Shown one piece after another: positions 31,726-42,499 of a DNA stretch of 64,000 nucleotides (position 1 is the stretch's first letter; each line of letters starts with the position of its first letter). Under the pieces are notes generated by a model. That model was not told where the DNA came from and ran no database searches. It was given only the letters and a program-made list of their open reading frames with translations. This stretch comes from Hysterangium stoloniferum (lineage: Eukaryota > Basidiomycota > Agaricomycetes > Hysterangiales > Hysterangiaceae), in assembly GCA_015178975.1 (NCBI GenBank), contig WHVD01000122.1, positions 1-64,000 of the forward strand, written 5' to 3'. A program made the position numbers and the translations under genes.

Positions 31726-33143
31726 GCTACTAGAGGAGTAGTAGATTGATCTTTTTCATTTTTTATATATATAAGTTGACCTTTTGATATAACTTCATAT
31801 TTTGAATTTTCTTTAAGAATTGAATATCCAGCCTTATACCTGGATACTCTCAAATCACTTATCTCTTCTAAATTCTTACTAACTTTATAAATTGGAACAA
31901 GAGGAGGTGATATTTGAGTATCTATCCAACCAAGCTTTATTCCTTTATACTCCACAAGTCCTACATCACTTGGTGTAAATAAACTCTCAACTCCGGGATA
32001 GAGTCCTCCTCTAGGACCAGGTATAAGTGTAATTCCTTCTTGTGACCTCTTGTACTCTGTAGTTATCATATCATTGACTCTGACAAGTTTGGAGGTATTT
32101 CCATTAAAACTATAATTAGAAACTAATTGAATTATATTTTCCTCATTTACTTTATTTTGGAAGCCTCCTTGAATCTTTCCTGTCAAAGAATTCCACCAAT
32201 GACAATATGCAAAGAACTTTCTATCTCCCAAGTATACCGTTATTGTTGATTTGGAATAAATGTTATCTACAAGTGCTTTCCATTGTTCTTCAAAAGAACT
32301 TCTGTAGAATCTACATCCACTAAGGTTATTTCTAATACTGATAAAGTGGTCTATATACCATGACTTAGAAAATACTTCTCTACCATAGAACTTAATTTCA
32401 ACTCTTGTCATTCCTACATTCTTTAATCTTTCTAGTGATTGTGACATTGACTTGGCAGGATCAACATATAAATTATGGATTCTAGATCCTAGAGTAGTCA
32501 TAACATCACAACTTTCTAACATTTGTACAAATTTATTGTATACTTTGATCCTACATGAATGATCTTCATTGTAGAAGGATATACAATTGTCTCCAACCTT
32601 TTTTCTATCATCAACAATATCTTCTGCCTTTATTCCATGATTTAATATATGTTTAAGAACATCTTTTCTAGTAGTAACATAGGGTATATCTTGGGATATA
32701 TCTCTATCATGTAAGATAATTTCATCACAAATAGTTTCTCTTAGGAACTTTATTATATTTTCAATAGAAACTTCAGATAGTGAAATTTTGTATGAGATGT
32801 AGGGAGTGTCTTTAGGTGCAATATCATTATTTTTGAGAGTATCCAAGAATAGTAATTTGATCTTAAAGGAAAGTGAGAAATATACCTTGCATTTTCTATA
32901 TATATCATTTCTAAAGTCCCCCCCAATAGACCATAGAATTACATTGTCACAAAAAATATGTGAAGTGTTAGAGGATTCAAAAGATAGTCTAATAGCTTCC
33001 AAAGGATCATGATATTTGGTATCCAGAACATCAGGTATACTGAACTCTTTCATAATTTCAATAGATTCTTTAAGTGCTTCACTTGCCATAGGGTGATGTA
33101 ATAGATACTTTCTCATGGCACTCTTTTCAATTTTATGAGACAT
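31677..33143 (-). CDS. 488-aa intronless ORF, putative replication-initiator-like protein of an unclassified element
   Basis: The longest intact frame after the chromovirus polyprotein. It shows no reverse transcriptase, DDE transposase or helicase motifs. Middle segments SFYNEDHSCRIKVYNKFVQM (about 195-215) and GMTRVEIKFYG (about 250-260) recall the KVYNK...E and R-x-E-I-x-F strands of rolling-circle replication initiators, but I see no HUH motif. Later segments are CHWWNSLTGKIQG and TLIPGPRGGLYPG. The ATG at 33143 follows a TATAAATA box about 13-20 bp upstream. Low GC, no introns, an overlapping downstream ORF and an adjacent palindrome set it apart from the host genes. It could be a domesticated or integrated plasmid or virus-like replicon, or a new transposon type. 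The function is inference; the frame itself looks real. Confidence 0.7.
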   Translation of the reverse strand: MSHKIEKSAMRKYLLHHPMASEALKESIEIMKEFSIPDVLDTKYHDPLEAIRLSFESSNTSHIFCDNVILWSIGGDFRNDIYRKCKVYFSLSFKIKLLFLDTLKNNDIAPKDTPYISYKISLSEVSIENIIKFLRETICDEIILHDRDISQDIPYVTTRKDVLKHILNHGIKAEDIVDDRKKVGDNCISFYNEDHSCRIKVYNKFVQMLESCDVMTTLGSRIHNLYVDPAKSMSQSLERLKNVGMTRVEIKFYGREVFSKSWYIDHFISIRNNLSGCRFYRSSFEEQWKALVDNIYSKSTITVYLGDRKFFAYCHWWNSLTGKIQGGFQNKVNEENIIQLVSNYSFNGNTSKLVRVNDMITTEYKRSQEGITLIPGPRGGLYPGVESLFTPSDVGLVEYKGIKLGWIDTQISPPLVPIYKVSKNLEEISDLRVSRYKAGYSILKENSKYEVISKGQLIYIKNEKDQSTTPLVACSSLRLISQILVNNI

Positions 33144-33155
33144 CCATTAGGGGGG

Positions 33156-33163
33156 TATTTATA
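33156..33163 (-). promoter_or_regulatory. TATA-like box before the 488-aa ORF
   Basis: TATAAATA on the minus strand, 13-20 bp before the ATG, followed by a run CCCCCC. The spacing is short for a nuclear gene core promoter, so this is only suggestive. Confidence 0.35.
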
Positions 33164-33990
33164 ATTACTATAATCTCAAATATTTACTAATAAAAGTCTT
33201 ATTTTTACAAAACTCCATCTTTAAATAGTGATATCTATTCTGAAAAAATTATATCATCAAAAAACAACCATCAGAAATAGTTCTCCATATTACATCTTAT
33301 ACAACCCATAGTTATTTAACAAATTCCATTGTATATAATTTCCTTCCTTTTACAGATGCCTACTAATACATACTTTTATTAGTACTTTGTTTTTTAAAAG
33401 TTGTAATGTAGTTATTTCCATGTAAAATATGTAAAATATTATTGGAAATTTTTCATCCCACAGCTGTCTTTATTAAGTAAAACCCCCTATATAGTGAATA
33501 GCAAAACTTGAAGATCTTCAAGCTTTTTATAGCTTGTGGTCCTAGATAAGTGCACAGAATGTGGAAAAAAGATTAAATTAAATAATGGTGAAAAGGATGA
33601 TTGTCATCCTGGACAAAAGGGAGTTCAGGAAATAAAAACCTGCCATAAACAAAGGGAGGAAAATAGAACATAGCTTGCATTGTATCAATTAAGCATACAT
33701 AAAGCACAAATGATCTAAGTTTCACTTGGTTGGCAGGTATTCCTTTATTATGATTATAATTTCTGTTTATTATTTACAGTGTGTTTCAATGACAAGTATG
33801 AAAATCATCATATTATGAGTACTGACTATCCCACTTTTGGCCCTGATGCCAGTAAGTCTGGTGTAAATTTCTATCAGAGATCAGCCACTAACTTACCATG
33901 TGCAGAAACATGACCTGCCACCATCTATATATGTATATTGTGATCACCTTGAGGCCACATATCCTGATGATGATGGAAGCCACTGTTGCC
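33164..33990. other. AT-rich non-coding stretch upstream of the 488-aa ORF
   Basis: Very AT-rich, with a hairpin CTTGAAGATCTTCAAG at about 33508-33523. No ORF. It may contain the other end of the unclassified element, but I found no copy of the palindrome arm. Confidence 0.4.
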
Positions 33991-33993
33991 ACA

Positions 33994-34594
33994 TGTTAAG
34001 ATCTAAGCTAAAAGGGGAAGGGGGGCTCTAACTCAGGGATCCAATGATTGGAAATGAGTGTTACAACTGGAAAACCTGTTGGGACCTGGACCCCATTCTA
34101 TTCATGCTGACTCTCTGTCTCATCTGAATGATGCCCCAGACCCCACCTGGACATTCCAGACCCCCTTGTTCTCAATCTGTCTTTGCCCATTTGTCATCTG
34201 GTTTAGTTTACTGCCATTTTTCCCTATCTGTTTGACATCTGGTTTATTTTCTTATTGTACTCTTGATATGTATGTCCATTTGTATGTCTAAGTTAGTAGT
34301 ACAATAATCCACTAGTCTATATAGTCCAGTAGTTATTTATACATACAATCTGATCAGAAATTAACTTAGTTTCTACTTGTCTTTTGCTCCCTGCATATTC
34401 TCAGAACACATGGGTTTCGTGTCCACTCCTGTTTGAAATTGGACAATGTGATCTGCAAAGGTGCAGCACATAAGCTGAAGCTGTGTCCTTCCCAGAACTT
34501 CCATGGGTTTCCCCAGAGACCAACCTGTGAGCTCTGCACTTAACAATGAGCTAATCGGGGGGCTGATGATAGAGATTGTACTAGTTGGGAGGTC
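33994..34594 (+). repeat. LTR family B fragment, split by a family-A LTR
   Basis: TGTTAAGATCTAAGC at 33994 matches the start of the family-B LTR at 56688. The match runs to GGAAATGAG at 34058, is interrupted, and resumes at 34546 with ATGAGCTAATCGGGGGGCTG. It is broken again at 34595. Confidence 0.7.
34059..34545 (-). repeat. Solo LTR related to family A, ATGAG duplication
   Basis: It runs from TGTTACAACTGG to GCACTTAACA (487 bp), with ATGAG on both sides (34054-34058 and 34546-34550). The internal sequence on the minus strand includes the GGGTTTCC..AGAAACC type start seen in other family-A copies. It is shorter than the 810-bp members. Confidence 0.8.
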
Positions 34595-34860
34595 TGTTAA
34601 GGTGCATGCAGAGCTTAGCAGAGGGTTTCCAGAGAAACCCATGGATAATCTGGTAGGACTTGGCTTCAGCTTATAGGCTGCACAGTCACGAGATCATAGT
34701 GTCCAATTTCAAACAGGTGGATGGGAAACCTGGGGAGTCCCGGTGTAGTTGATAGATCAAGGGTTGATAGGTCAAAAGACCAGTTGGGAAGCCCACAGAC
34801 TCCGATGAGGTCAATAGTGATGTAGAGAGTTCAATCGGAAAGTAACCTATATGGCTATAG
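34595..34860 (+). repeat. LTR family A fragment
   Basis: TGTTAAGGTGCATGCAGAGC followed by GGGTTTCCAGAGAAACC matches the start of the 54508 copy. Similarity fades near 34860, and gag-like sequence follows, so this could be a 5' LTR with a deleted 3' half. Confidence 0.65.
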
Positions 34861-34910
34861 TTTCAAGTCACATCACAAGCACAAATTCTTATATATACTT
34901 TGGCACTCAA

Positions 34911-35450
34911 GATGACTTCTACACAGCCAAATCAGTTTCAGCAATCAGATGTGCAAAAACTCCATCATGTTCAACACTGCATCATCCTTCAAAGTAACCC
35001 TCAGTTCCTACTCGAAACCAACTCCACACTTCCTAATAGAACTTGAAGAAGTGACATCTTGATTCTCTTCATGCTCAGACATCATACATGCGCCCAAACT
35101 AGCCTATTCATACTCCTCAAAAGAACACCATCGTTACCTCTGTCAAAAAGGTATTCAACCCCTGTATGCTCCAGATGATCCTGTCTTTATTTATCTATAT
35201 GATAACTCCCATGAACTCTTCCACTATCAATTCAATCGAGTACTCTGGAAAGAGTGTTCCCCATCATCACAGGGATTCTTTTACGAGACAGTGTTCACTC
35301 CAGTAGGAGATCATAGAGGACCCTCATTGAGGATCTTCCCAGTTCCAGAAGGGAGTCAAGTAGATCATCATCAAGGTCATCATCAATTCATGTTCCTTGC
35401 ATGGTTGTGGAGCCTACTCACCACCTGGTTTTAATGTGGTGATTGATTGT
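34911..35450 (+). pseudogene. gag-like remnant
   Basis: It starts MTSTQPNQFQQSDVQKLHHV and, after frame changes, continues KEHHRYLCQKGIQPLYAP and FFYETVFTPVGDHRGP. Position after an LTR-like segment and a polar, glutamine-rich start suggest the gag of an LTR element. The family is not identified. Confidence 0.4.
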
Positions 35451-36200
35451 GTGCCCCCCTTTATGCTGCAAGATTAGGAACAGAACACATCCAATCTTGG
35501 TTCATTGATTGGTAGTATTGTCAAGATTTCAAATTCAAGCATAGCATTTGAGGGTGACACATTGTCATGAGATTCTTGGGTGTTTCTGACTCATTATCAT
35601 CGATCTTTCATCAGCCATCACTTCTATCACTCCATCTCTCCTATTGTCTGACTCAGTTGCCCCTATTGTTCTATTGTGTTTCCCCATTTATCCATATCAA
35701 ATGTCATCTTTTGTTTGTCATTCTCTTATTGTCTGACACAGCCTTCCTCTTTTATTATTCACAGCTTTACCAACATTCTTATTGTGATGACTCAGAGATG
35801 ACTCCCACCATATCACATCATTATTGTGTTGTCATTTGTAGATGTTTGTTTTGACCTGTGCTTCCTCATGTATACAAGGGCCTCTCTTTTGCCCACTATT
35901 TAACAAGCAATTTCATTGTATCTCATTTCAAAGCTCAATCGTAAGTCAGAAGCTTAAGTCTTACTCTTAGTCCTACTCCTATGGCCAGTAAAGGATACTG
36001 TAGTGTCTCTTATTGTTGAAGTTCTACACTCCTCGACATTGGGCTTATGTCAGACTTTTGTATTCATATTCAATTACATCATCCAAGATCTGATCTCTAG
36101 CCTCTCGCTCTGAGTGTGTTTGGTTATAGACTGGTTTCAAGAATGACTGTGACCATCATAAAGACTTGACCATTGCATGCAGGTGGTTATTAGGTATATT
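35451..36200. other. Repeat-derived non-coding stretch
   Basis: T- and C-rich sequence without long frames or clear matches to other parts of the window. Probably old transposon debris. Confidence 0.35.
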
Positions 36201-36219
36201 CCTAGTAACTAACTTACAG

Positions 36220-36812
36220 TGAGTGTTGTGATATGAGAGATGGGGATGGAGTGGGGACCAGTTGGAAAGCCCACGGGCTCTGACAAGGTCGATAGGGTTG
36301 TGAGATGGGGATGGAGTGGGTATATGCTAAGTAACTGGGGGAGGACTTAGTCTGAAAACTTAGTTGATTTTCTGACCAGATTGTATGTACAACATTAGCT
36401 AGCTGTAGAATGTATGCAATACCAAATCTGGTAATAATGACATCCAAACAAGTAATCATGAAATGAGATAAGTAAACACCAAATTAGGTGTTAGGGGTGG
36501 AACAGAATGGAGGTGGAGTCTGGAACATGACAGGTCATTAGACCATAACAGGAATGGGGCTCAGTTAGAGAACTGTCGGGTTATCTGGGTGGACCCCAGT
36601 GACTAGGTACATGGAACAGAGTTGGACATAGACAGGCTTTGCCTGGGTCCTGGCAGAGTCCAATGAGTGATGCACAAGACACAGAGGGTTGGGTGTAGAC
36701 AGGCTTGATGTCTGGGTCCCGGCAGGTTTTCTGGTTTAGTTGTAACTTGGCATAGCAAGTTAGGTGCATGTAGGATGGGGTCCAGAGCCCAGAAGGTTTT
36801 CTGGTCCTAACA
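36220..36812 (+). repeat. Diverged LTR family A copy
   Basis: It shares with the 54508 copy the blocks GATTTTCTGACCAGATTGTA, AAACACCAAATTAGGTGTTAGG and GACAGGTCATTAGACCATAAC, and it ends GGTTTTCTGGTCCTAACA. The start is unclear. Confidence 0.65.
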
Positions 36813-37070
36813 AGGTCCAACTCTATAAACATAGTGGAGCTTGGCTTCAACTTATGTATTGCACCCTCATGCAAACTGTCAGAGTGCTCCAGTATTTCAA
36901 ACAGAGTGGGTAGTATGATAGAGATGAAGTTTAACACTTAGTGCAATCGACCAGTGGGCTGAAATACTCAGAGTTGTAAGGTAAGAGTTCATGGCTTACT
37001 GAAGAATGTCTTTGAGGGTATTGAGAAGGGAGAAATGAGAGCATCAACATTGCTTAGGATGTTGACCTGG
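36813..37070 (+). repeat. LTR family B fragment
   Basis: Close to 56795-57015 and to 25610-25860: the ACTCTATAAACATAGTGGAG block, then GGCTTCAACTTATGT and GGGCTGAAATACT. No ends retained. Confidence 0.65.
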
Positions 37071-37532
37071 GGAATAAATTATTAGGATCATTGAAGGACT
37101 GATAGAAGGCAGCAGCTAGGTAGCCCCAAGAATGCTCAAGGTCAATGACTATCATTGTTGGATAATTGAACTAGATACATATATGTATATTGTGTTGTTA
37201 TCAGAGACCCAAGGATTGGGGCAGTTTTCCCTGCCCAAGCACAGATGTCTCCTCCAATGTATGTAAGTCAAGAGACATCACTGAGACCACAGGAAGATGA
37301 CTTGAGCATCAATTATTGTAGTGAGATGGCTATTTTGGACATAACAGCCAGATACATATGTATATGCCTCAACACAAAAAAAGCATGAAAGAGAACACCT
37401 CACTTAGCAAAGTTGACTTATAAACAATTGCCCATGTTGCTGATATCTTGACTTCAATTGAAGCCCAGTGGAGTTGACATAACTTTTTGACTGCCTGAGA
37501 GGCCAAAGCTATGTTAAAATGTAGAAGTGAAT

Positions 37533-37603
37533 GGGCAGACTGGAAATTGAACCCAGGGTCTTCTACATATATAGCAAAGATGTTACCAGTACACCACCTG
37601 ACC
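37533..37603 (-). tRNA. tRNA-like sequence (71 nt), probable pseudogene or SINE head
   Basis: On the minus strand the ends GGTCAGG and TCTGCCC pair at six of seven positions. The T arm CTGGG-TTCAATT-TCCAG pairs fully and includes a B-box-like GGGTTCAATTTCC. The anticodon stem TTTGC/GTAGA pairs with two G-U pairs around a 7-nt loop TATATAT. The loop lacks U33 and the D arm is weak, so it is probably not a working tRNA. Confidence 0.4.
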
Positions 37604-38590
37604 TTGGGTAGCTCTGGACTTACACTGTACTTAAGGATGTAACCTTTAGCACCATTCCTATTAGATTATATACACACTGAACTCAGAGCTGGATAGGATA
37701 GTTGGAACAGCAATTGGTAATTACATAATCTAACAAACTAAGGGGGAGTAGATCCCAGACTCTTCCCAGCACTTAATACTTTTACTGTTGTTACCATTCT
37801 AATCTGCAGAAGCAGAAACGTGTGCTTAGTGTTAGTCGTCATAGGCGGGTTTTGTTATCATGTCATACATTATCAACAGAAATGACAGAATAACTCAAGA
37901 TAATCTTATAGTTAAGACCAGTGCTTAGTAATTGTAAGATTAACACAACTCCTTTGTCAAAGGCGAAAGAACGAACGACTTCAAAAATCCCCAGACGACT
38001 TACGAATATGGGATAGATGTACCAACTCGAGTGTCCCATTTCTAAACAGATGCATTTTCCACTATCACCTATATTTCACTCTACTTGTCCAACTTAACGA
38101 CGTACAAACCAATATTGGAGTCGGATGTTCGTGTCAATTTTTGATATAAAAAATTGCGCCTCGACTTTTGGCAGTCATACCAAGGTTCCAAATGGATTGA
38201 ACTTAAGCCCAAACTGATGGTAGGTTTACTTAGACATTTTAAAATCAGGGAGGTCCAAAAGCGAAGGAAGGACATATCTTGTATGTAGAAACTCCCATAA
38301 CAAGGAGTACTGCGCCTTTTCGCTGGCCTTCCCTCTATGTCCCCAACGAAGTAAGTGCGATCCGATGCGAATGGGAACGAACATGCCTGGGTACACAACT
38401 CTTGTTTAGGCGGCTCGTTTACATATTCGAATCGTTGTAGCAGCTTCAATAAGCCATGTTAAAACCATCGTGCTCAGATCGGACATTCGCAAGATCTCCT
38501 GTGGGTATGTTGACTGGCAGTTATTTGATACATTAGGTTTACATTAATAGGCGGTTAATATAGCGTATCGTCTAAAGGGAGTGTATTACC
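37604..38590. other. Intergenic stretch
   Basis: No repeat family from this window recurs here. A 122-aa frame at 38081-38449 on the minus strand has no recognised domain. It probably contains the 3' flank of the membrane-protein gene. Confidence 0.35.
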
Positions 38591-38593
38591 ACA

Positions 38594-39762
38594 TCAGGGA
38601 TATATCATCACTGGATGCGCTAATACAGGTCGTTGGACGCCTGCCGTCATTTCACACGTGGTATTAGGCGGTGCAATCGGAGTGGTCGTTGTAATCATTT
38701 TCTCTTTTGGCTTCTGCGGGTGGAGACCGAGAGCCAAAGCAGCGACTAGGGGCTGAAAGACATAAATCCAATAAGTAACATGTAGAGTTGTTCTCGGATA
38801 ACAAGACTGACGGTCATGAATAAGCCGAGTACCGCTGCGAAGACGCCCTTTATTACTTGGGGGGTCCATGTACCATGCATATCAATGCCGCCGTATAAGG
38901 CTTGTGAGCGATTGGTGAATTAGTATGATTATTAGTTAGGAGTACGCCTTACGAGCTAAGATGGCGATTAATAGGGGCCAGCAGACGAAATAGATTGCGC
39001 TGAAGACAAATGCTGTATATTCTTGTCAGAAAAATGGCCCATGTGTAACAACACGAAAATACCTCGAATGCACACCAAAACGAACGATTTAAGAAATCCT
39101 CGACATCTTTCATGCAAGAAAAGGTTTTCCTTGGGCACAATGAATTCAAGCACTACATACCGTCTTATTGAAAAGAACATACAAGTGCACAAGTACACAT
39201 ACCATTTCCTACCCACCGTCTTATTGGGCCGCCACTTCGCCACCAGACCATATCAGGGAATGGAAACTGGAATGATTCTACCATCCCAGTACGCAAATCG
39301 TGTCTAACCAACAGACCCGCGATGATGTATGTTAACATTCCTTGTATTACAATGGTGAGTCCTGCGTCCCCTGCGATGGTATGTTCTGCCCCAAGTTGAA
39401 ATGAGCTGAACCCACAATACCAGAGTACACCTACTATTTAGCTGCCATAATCTAATTTCATTGTGCGCCCCTCTATACATGGCACATGCTGTTGGTCAAT
39501 AATGTCAAAACAACTCGCAAAGAATTCTAAACTGTTAAGGCAGAATACCAAGTCCAAAATTAATTCCTCCATCCAATATGGCAGAACCAACTCCTTGAAA
39601 AATCGTCAAGTAGCTGGCGAATATAGGGTGAGTGTCAGCAAACAGATTTAAGGACAGTAAAACGCACAGCATTTGTCTATTAGTAAGCTTTCGCGATGTA
39701 TCATACTCCCGCAATTCCAAAGCCAACGGTTGCCTTTCAAGGTCTGACAGGATATTAGCCAT
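38594..39762 (-). CDS. Multi-spanning fungal membrane protein, spliced
   Basis: The start MANILSDLERQPLALELREY (ATG at 39762) runs to VGSAILDGGINFGLG, then exons give HTIAGDAGLTIVIQGMLTYI, RHDLRTGMVESFQFPFPDMV, EYTAFVFSAIYFVCWPLL, GGIDMHGTWTPQVIKG and FMTVSL joined to PLVAALALGLHPQKPKEKM, ending VLAHPVMIYP (stop 38594). The introns are short with GT-AG ends. At least four hydrophobic segments are present. The pattern GGINFG...GDA..T..Q..LT reminds me of conserved fungal membrane proteins of unknown function (possibly the DUF2456 type, from memory). One exon junction near 39440 is unresolved; it could hide a frameshift. Confidence 0.6.
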
Positions 39763-41225
39763 TGGGAACTTTGAAGTGGTGGTTGGAAGCAGGGGCAAAT
39801 CCGACCTTAACGAGCCTTTCGAAATATAGTCGATGTCGAACCATTCGATTATAATAATCTGGACGAAAGCAGAAGCGCTGACCAAACGGGTTTATCTCCG
39901 ATGACACTTTAGCACTCCTATCTGAACAACCGATCATCAAACGGTTTATTCACGTAAAATAAATATTTACTAATAATAATTAAGGCATTTTCTGGTACAC
40001 TATGACTAGCCAGGGCAAGACTAGTTCGTACTTTCTTAGTCTGAAACATCACGTGACATGCCGATTGTCACATCTGTTGAGATTATTTGCGCAGTTCTAT
40101 TAAAAGAATGAAGATAGTTAGTATCAATCACTACATATAAAACCAAGTTAATCGTACCTCTCAGTGAGTGGTAACTCCACTGAGAGATTACGCTAGTGCG
40201 CGCTAAGCTAAAATACCTCGTACGTCCATGTTCCTGAACTGTACAGGTGCTTTAGCTGATTACTATGTTCCTAATTACATAATATGCTGATCTAATACTT
40301 TTTATTTCAATAGTATCTTCATCATGAATTTGTCGTAAAAGATGGGAGAACCTTAATTTCACTTAATATGAAGATATGCATACGGATACTTGTTGAGTGA
40401 TCTCCTAATATTATGAGGAATTTGCATGTTGAGGTTAAATGCAATGACGTAAAGGCTGGGGTTTCACTATGAAATAATAGTTAGCTTTCCAGATATAAAG
40501 AAATATTCACGGTGAGTAACAGGCCGTAGGAAATAATTCGTGAAAAGATTGTATTTGTCACTCAGCAAGGCAACACAAAGTGGGCTCCCCGAGTTTGGGT
40601 TGTAAATGTAAATATTGAATAATCATCGGTAACAGGCAAGCATTTATCAAAAATTTTGTGAAAATGAACTTACATGTAGTATATAGCCATAAACCATGAA
40701 GAGTGAGGTTGGGCTCGTACCTGGCTGTCACCTTTTTTCTTTTAATTTAGACCCAAAACACCTATATATAGACTATATAGACATTTTATCCCACCATCTG
40801 CCCCATTCTATCCTTTCTGCCAAAGCCCCAAAGATCAAACATCCTTTGTATTGGAAATGGTGATGAAACACTCACCTCTCTAGGGGCGGTTCACCCTTCT
40901 CCATCTACCAAATACTTGAAAATGCATGATGTGGATTATGTGAGGTAATGCATGATTTAACTCATGTACACCTAAACTATCACCAAACCTATCATGTCAG
41001 AAGGTGACTCACTGATTGACACATTGATTGATACAAGTTATTCATTAAAAGCTTATTAAACCCTTGAAGTTTGTGCATTTACAATAAGCCAACTCATACT
41101 ATTTTAATGCTCCAAGCTGTTTTTTTTTCTGGATGGGTGTCACAGTAAAACTGGATGTCTTTGGCCACGGCACTCATCTCCACCAATGCATTTGGATCTG
41201 ATTAACTGACTCATGCGGTGATCTA
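39763..41225. other. Intergenic stretch
   Basis: No long frame or repeat found. Contains the promoter side of the membrane-protein gene. Confidence 0.35.
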
Positions 41226-41251
41226 TGATTCACTGGATGCAAGAGTATCTT

Positions 41252-42488
41252 CTAGACCAGATGGAAGTCAATGCACTGATGACTTTCAGGTGCTGCTTTT
41301 ACGCGAGGATGATATTTGAAACATTGCAGGCAGACACGGAAATTAAAGTTAGAAATGCAATCGTCGAGTCTCGAAACCTCATTCACCAAATCAATATAGT
41401 CAAATGTTCCATATGCTTAAATCTACACAGTGAAAAAAAAAATGATTAGTGGAATCTTGCTCCGTATTAATCGACCATTTTCTACGAGAGCTTGTACCGC
41501 AAGTCATCTAAAAACTCCAACAAATCAACGTTTAACTTACCTGAATGCAGCTAATTTAGGTTAGCTCTTCCTACTAATGTAGAGCTATTTGACAACGATG
41601 TGGTCAGAATAAACCGTTCGAACCCCACAGAAATCTCGAATCGTGGCGCTGAGGACCTTACCCGATCTCTGAATCCCAATTTTGACGAGTGGCTCTATTT
41701 CCTGTATCAATGGACCTGCTTTAATGCTTACTGAACTTCACAACAAAATTTATCATGATTCGTGAGCTGACTTTTTGTTATTGAGTTGGGTATTTGACAG
41801 CGAAAAAAAACCGCACAATGCCCAGGGGCGGGTGCTGGATTCGTCACACCACAGACAACACGCCGGAAATACCTGAATAAATGTACGTGTTATTGCTACT
41901 CATCTCTCATATTTGTGATTCGATACTTTATGCTGGTCAAAAGTCCTTACCGTTTCATGTCCTAAGCTTTAGGACGACTCCTCCGATTCCAGGGCCGTTG
42001 TGATACTCATAAGTGTTCCCCTCTCAACATCTAATCTAAATTACACTTTCAATACATTATCCTCAAACCTGGTCCCAGCGTTAATTCAAAACATTGCTTC
42101 AGAATATGAGTCCGTCACAATACGATGAGTGTACCTTGAATGAAACTTGTTCACATTGTGCGGCCCTGATTGATTGTCATACCTTGAAGGCCTTCCACCA
42201 AACAAGGTGATACATATTATATGTGTTTGCAAGTATCATGTACAACAAACACATTATAACCGTCTGGCATTATTTTAACTACTGACTGGACACTGCAGGA
42301 CGCTTCGTCATGGGTGTTGGAGATACACTGAAGGAAATGTCTCCCTTATGAAATATATATTGTATCTTCCTCCGATGAATTTTAGAATTTCTGTACACTG
42401 TTGACGACTTTGTTATCCAGTGGTCGATGCTTGCACCAGTAGGGTCAAGCAATATGCCCAAACCCGTAGCTACTTGGAGGTGGAACAC
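41252..42488 (-). CDS. Unrecognised spliced gene
   Basis: On the minus strand about 41252-41417 encodes YGTFDYIDLVNEVSRLDD followed by CISNFNFRVCLQCFKYHP. About 41660-41715 encodes EIEPLVKIGIQRS before a GTAAGG donor. About 42280-42488 encodes VATGLGILLDPTGASIDHW. Splice signals (GTAAGTTAA donor, TTTTTAG acceptor) lie between them. I cannot join all exons or name the product. A competing plus-strand reading starting MISGILLRINRPFSTRA (41442) resembles a mitochondrial presequence but needs a 23-bp intron. Confidence 0.35.
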
Positions 42489-42499
42489 TTATTGAGGTG

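Noticed and set aside
31677..33143. Mitochondrial gene inserted in the nucleus
   Set aside because: The frame needs no alternative code (TAA stop, no required TGA=Trp reading) and resembles no standard mitochondrial protein.
41442..41561. Mitochondrial presequence-like start MISGILLRINRPFSTRA
   Set aside because: Continuation needs a 23-bp intron, shorter than any other in the window; minus-strand coding evidence overlaps it.
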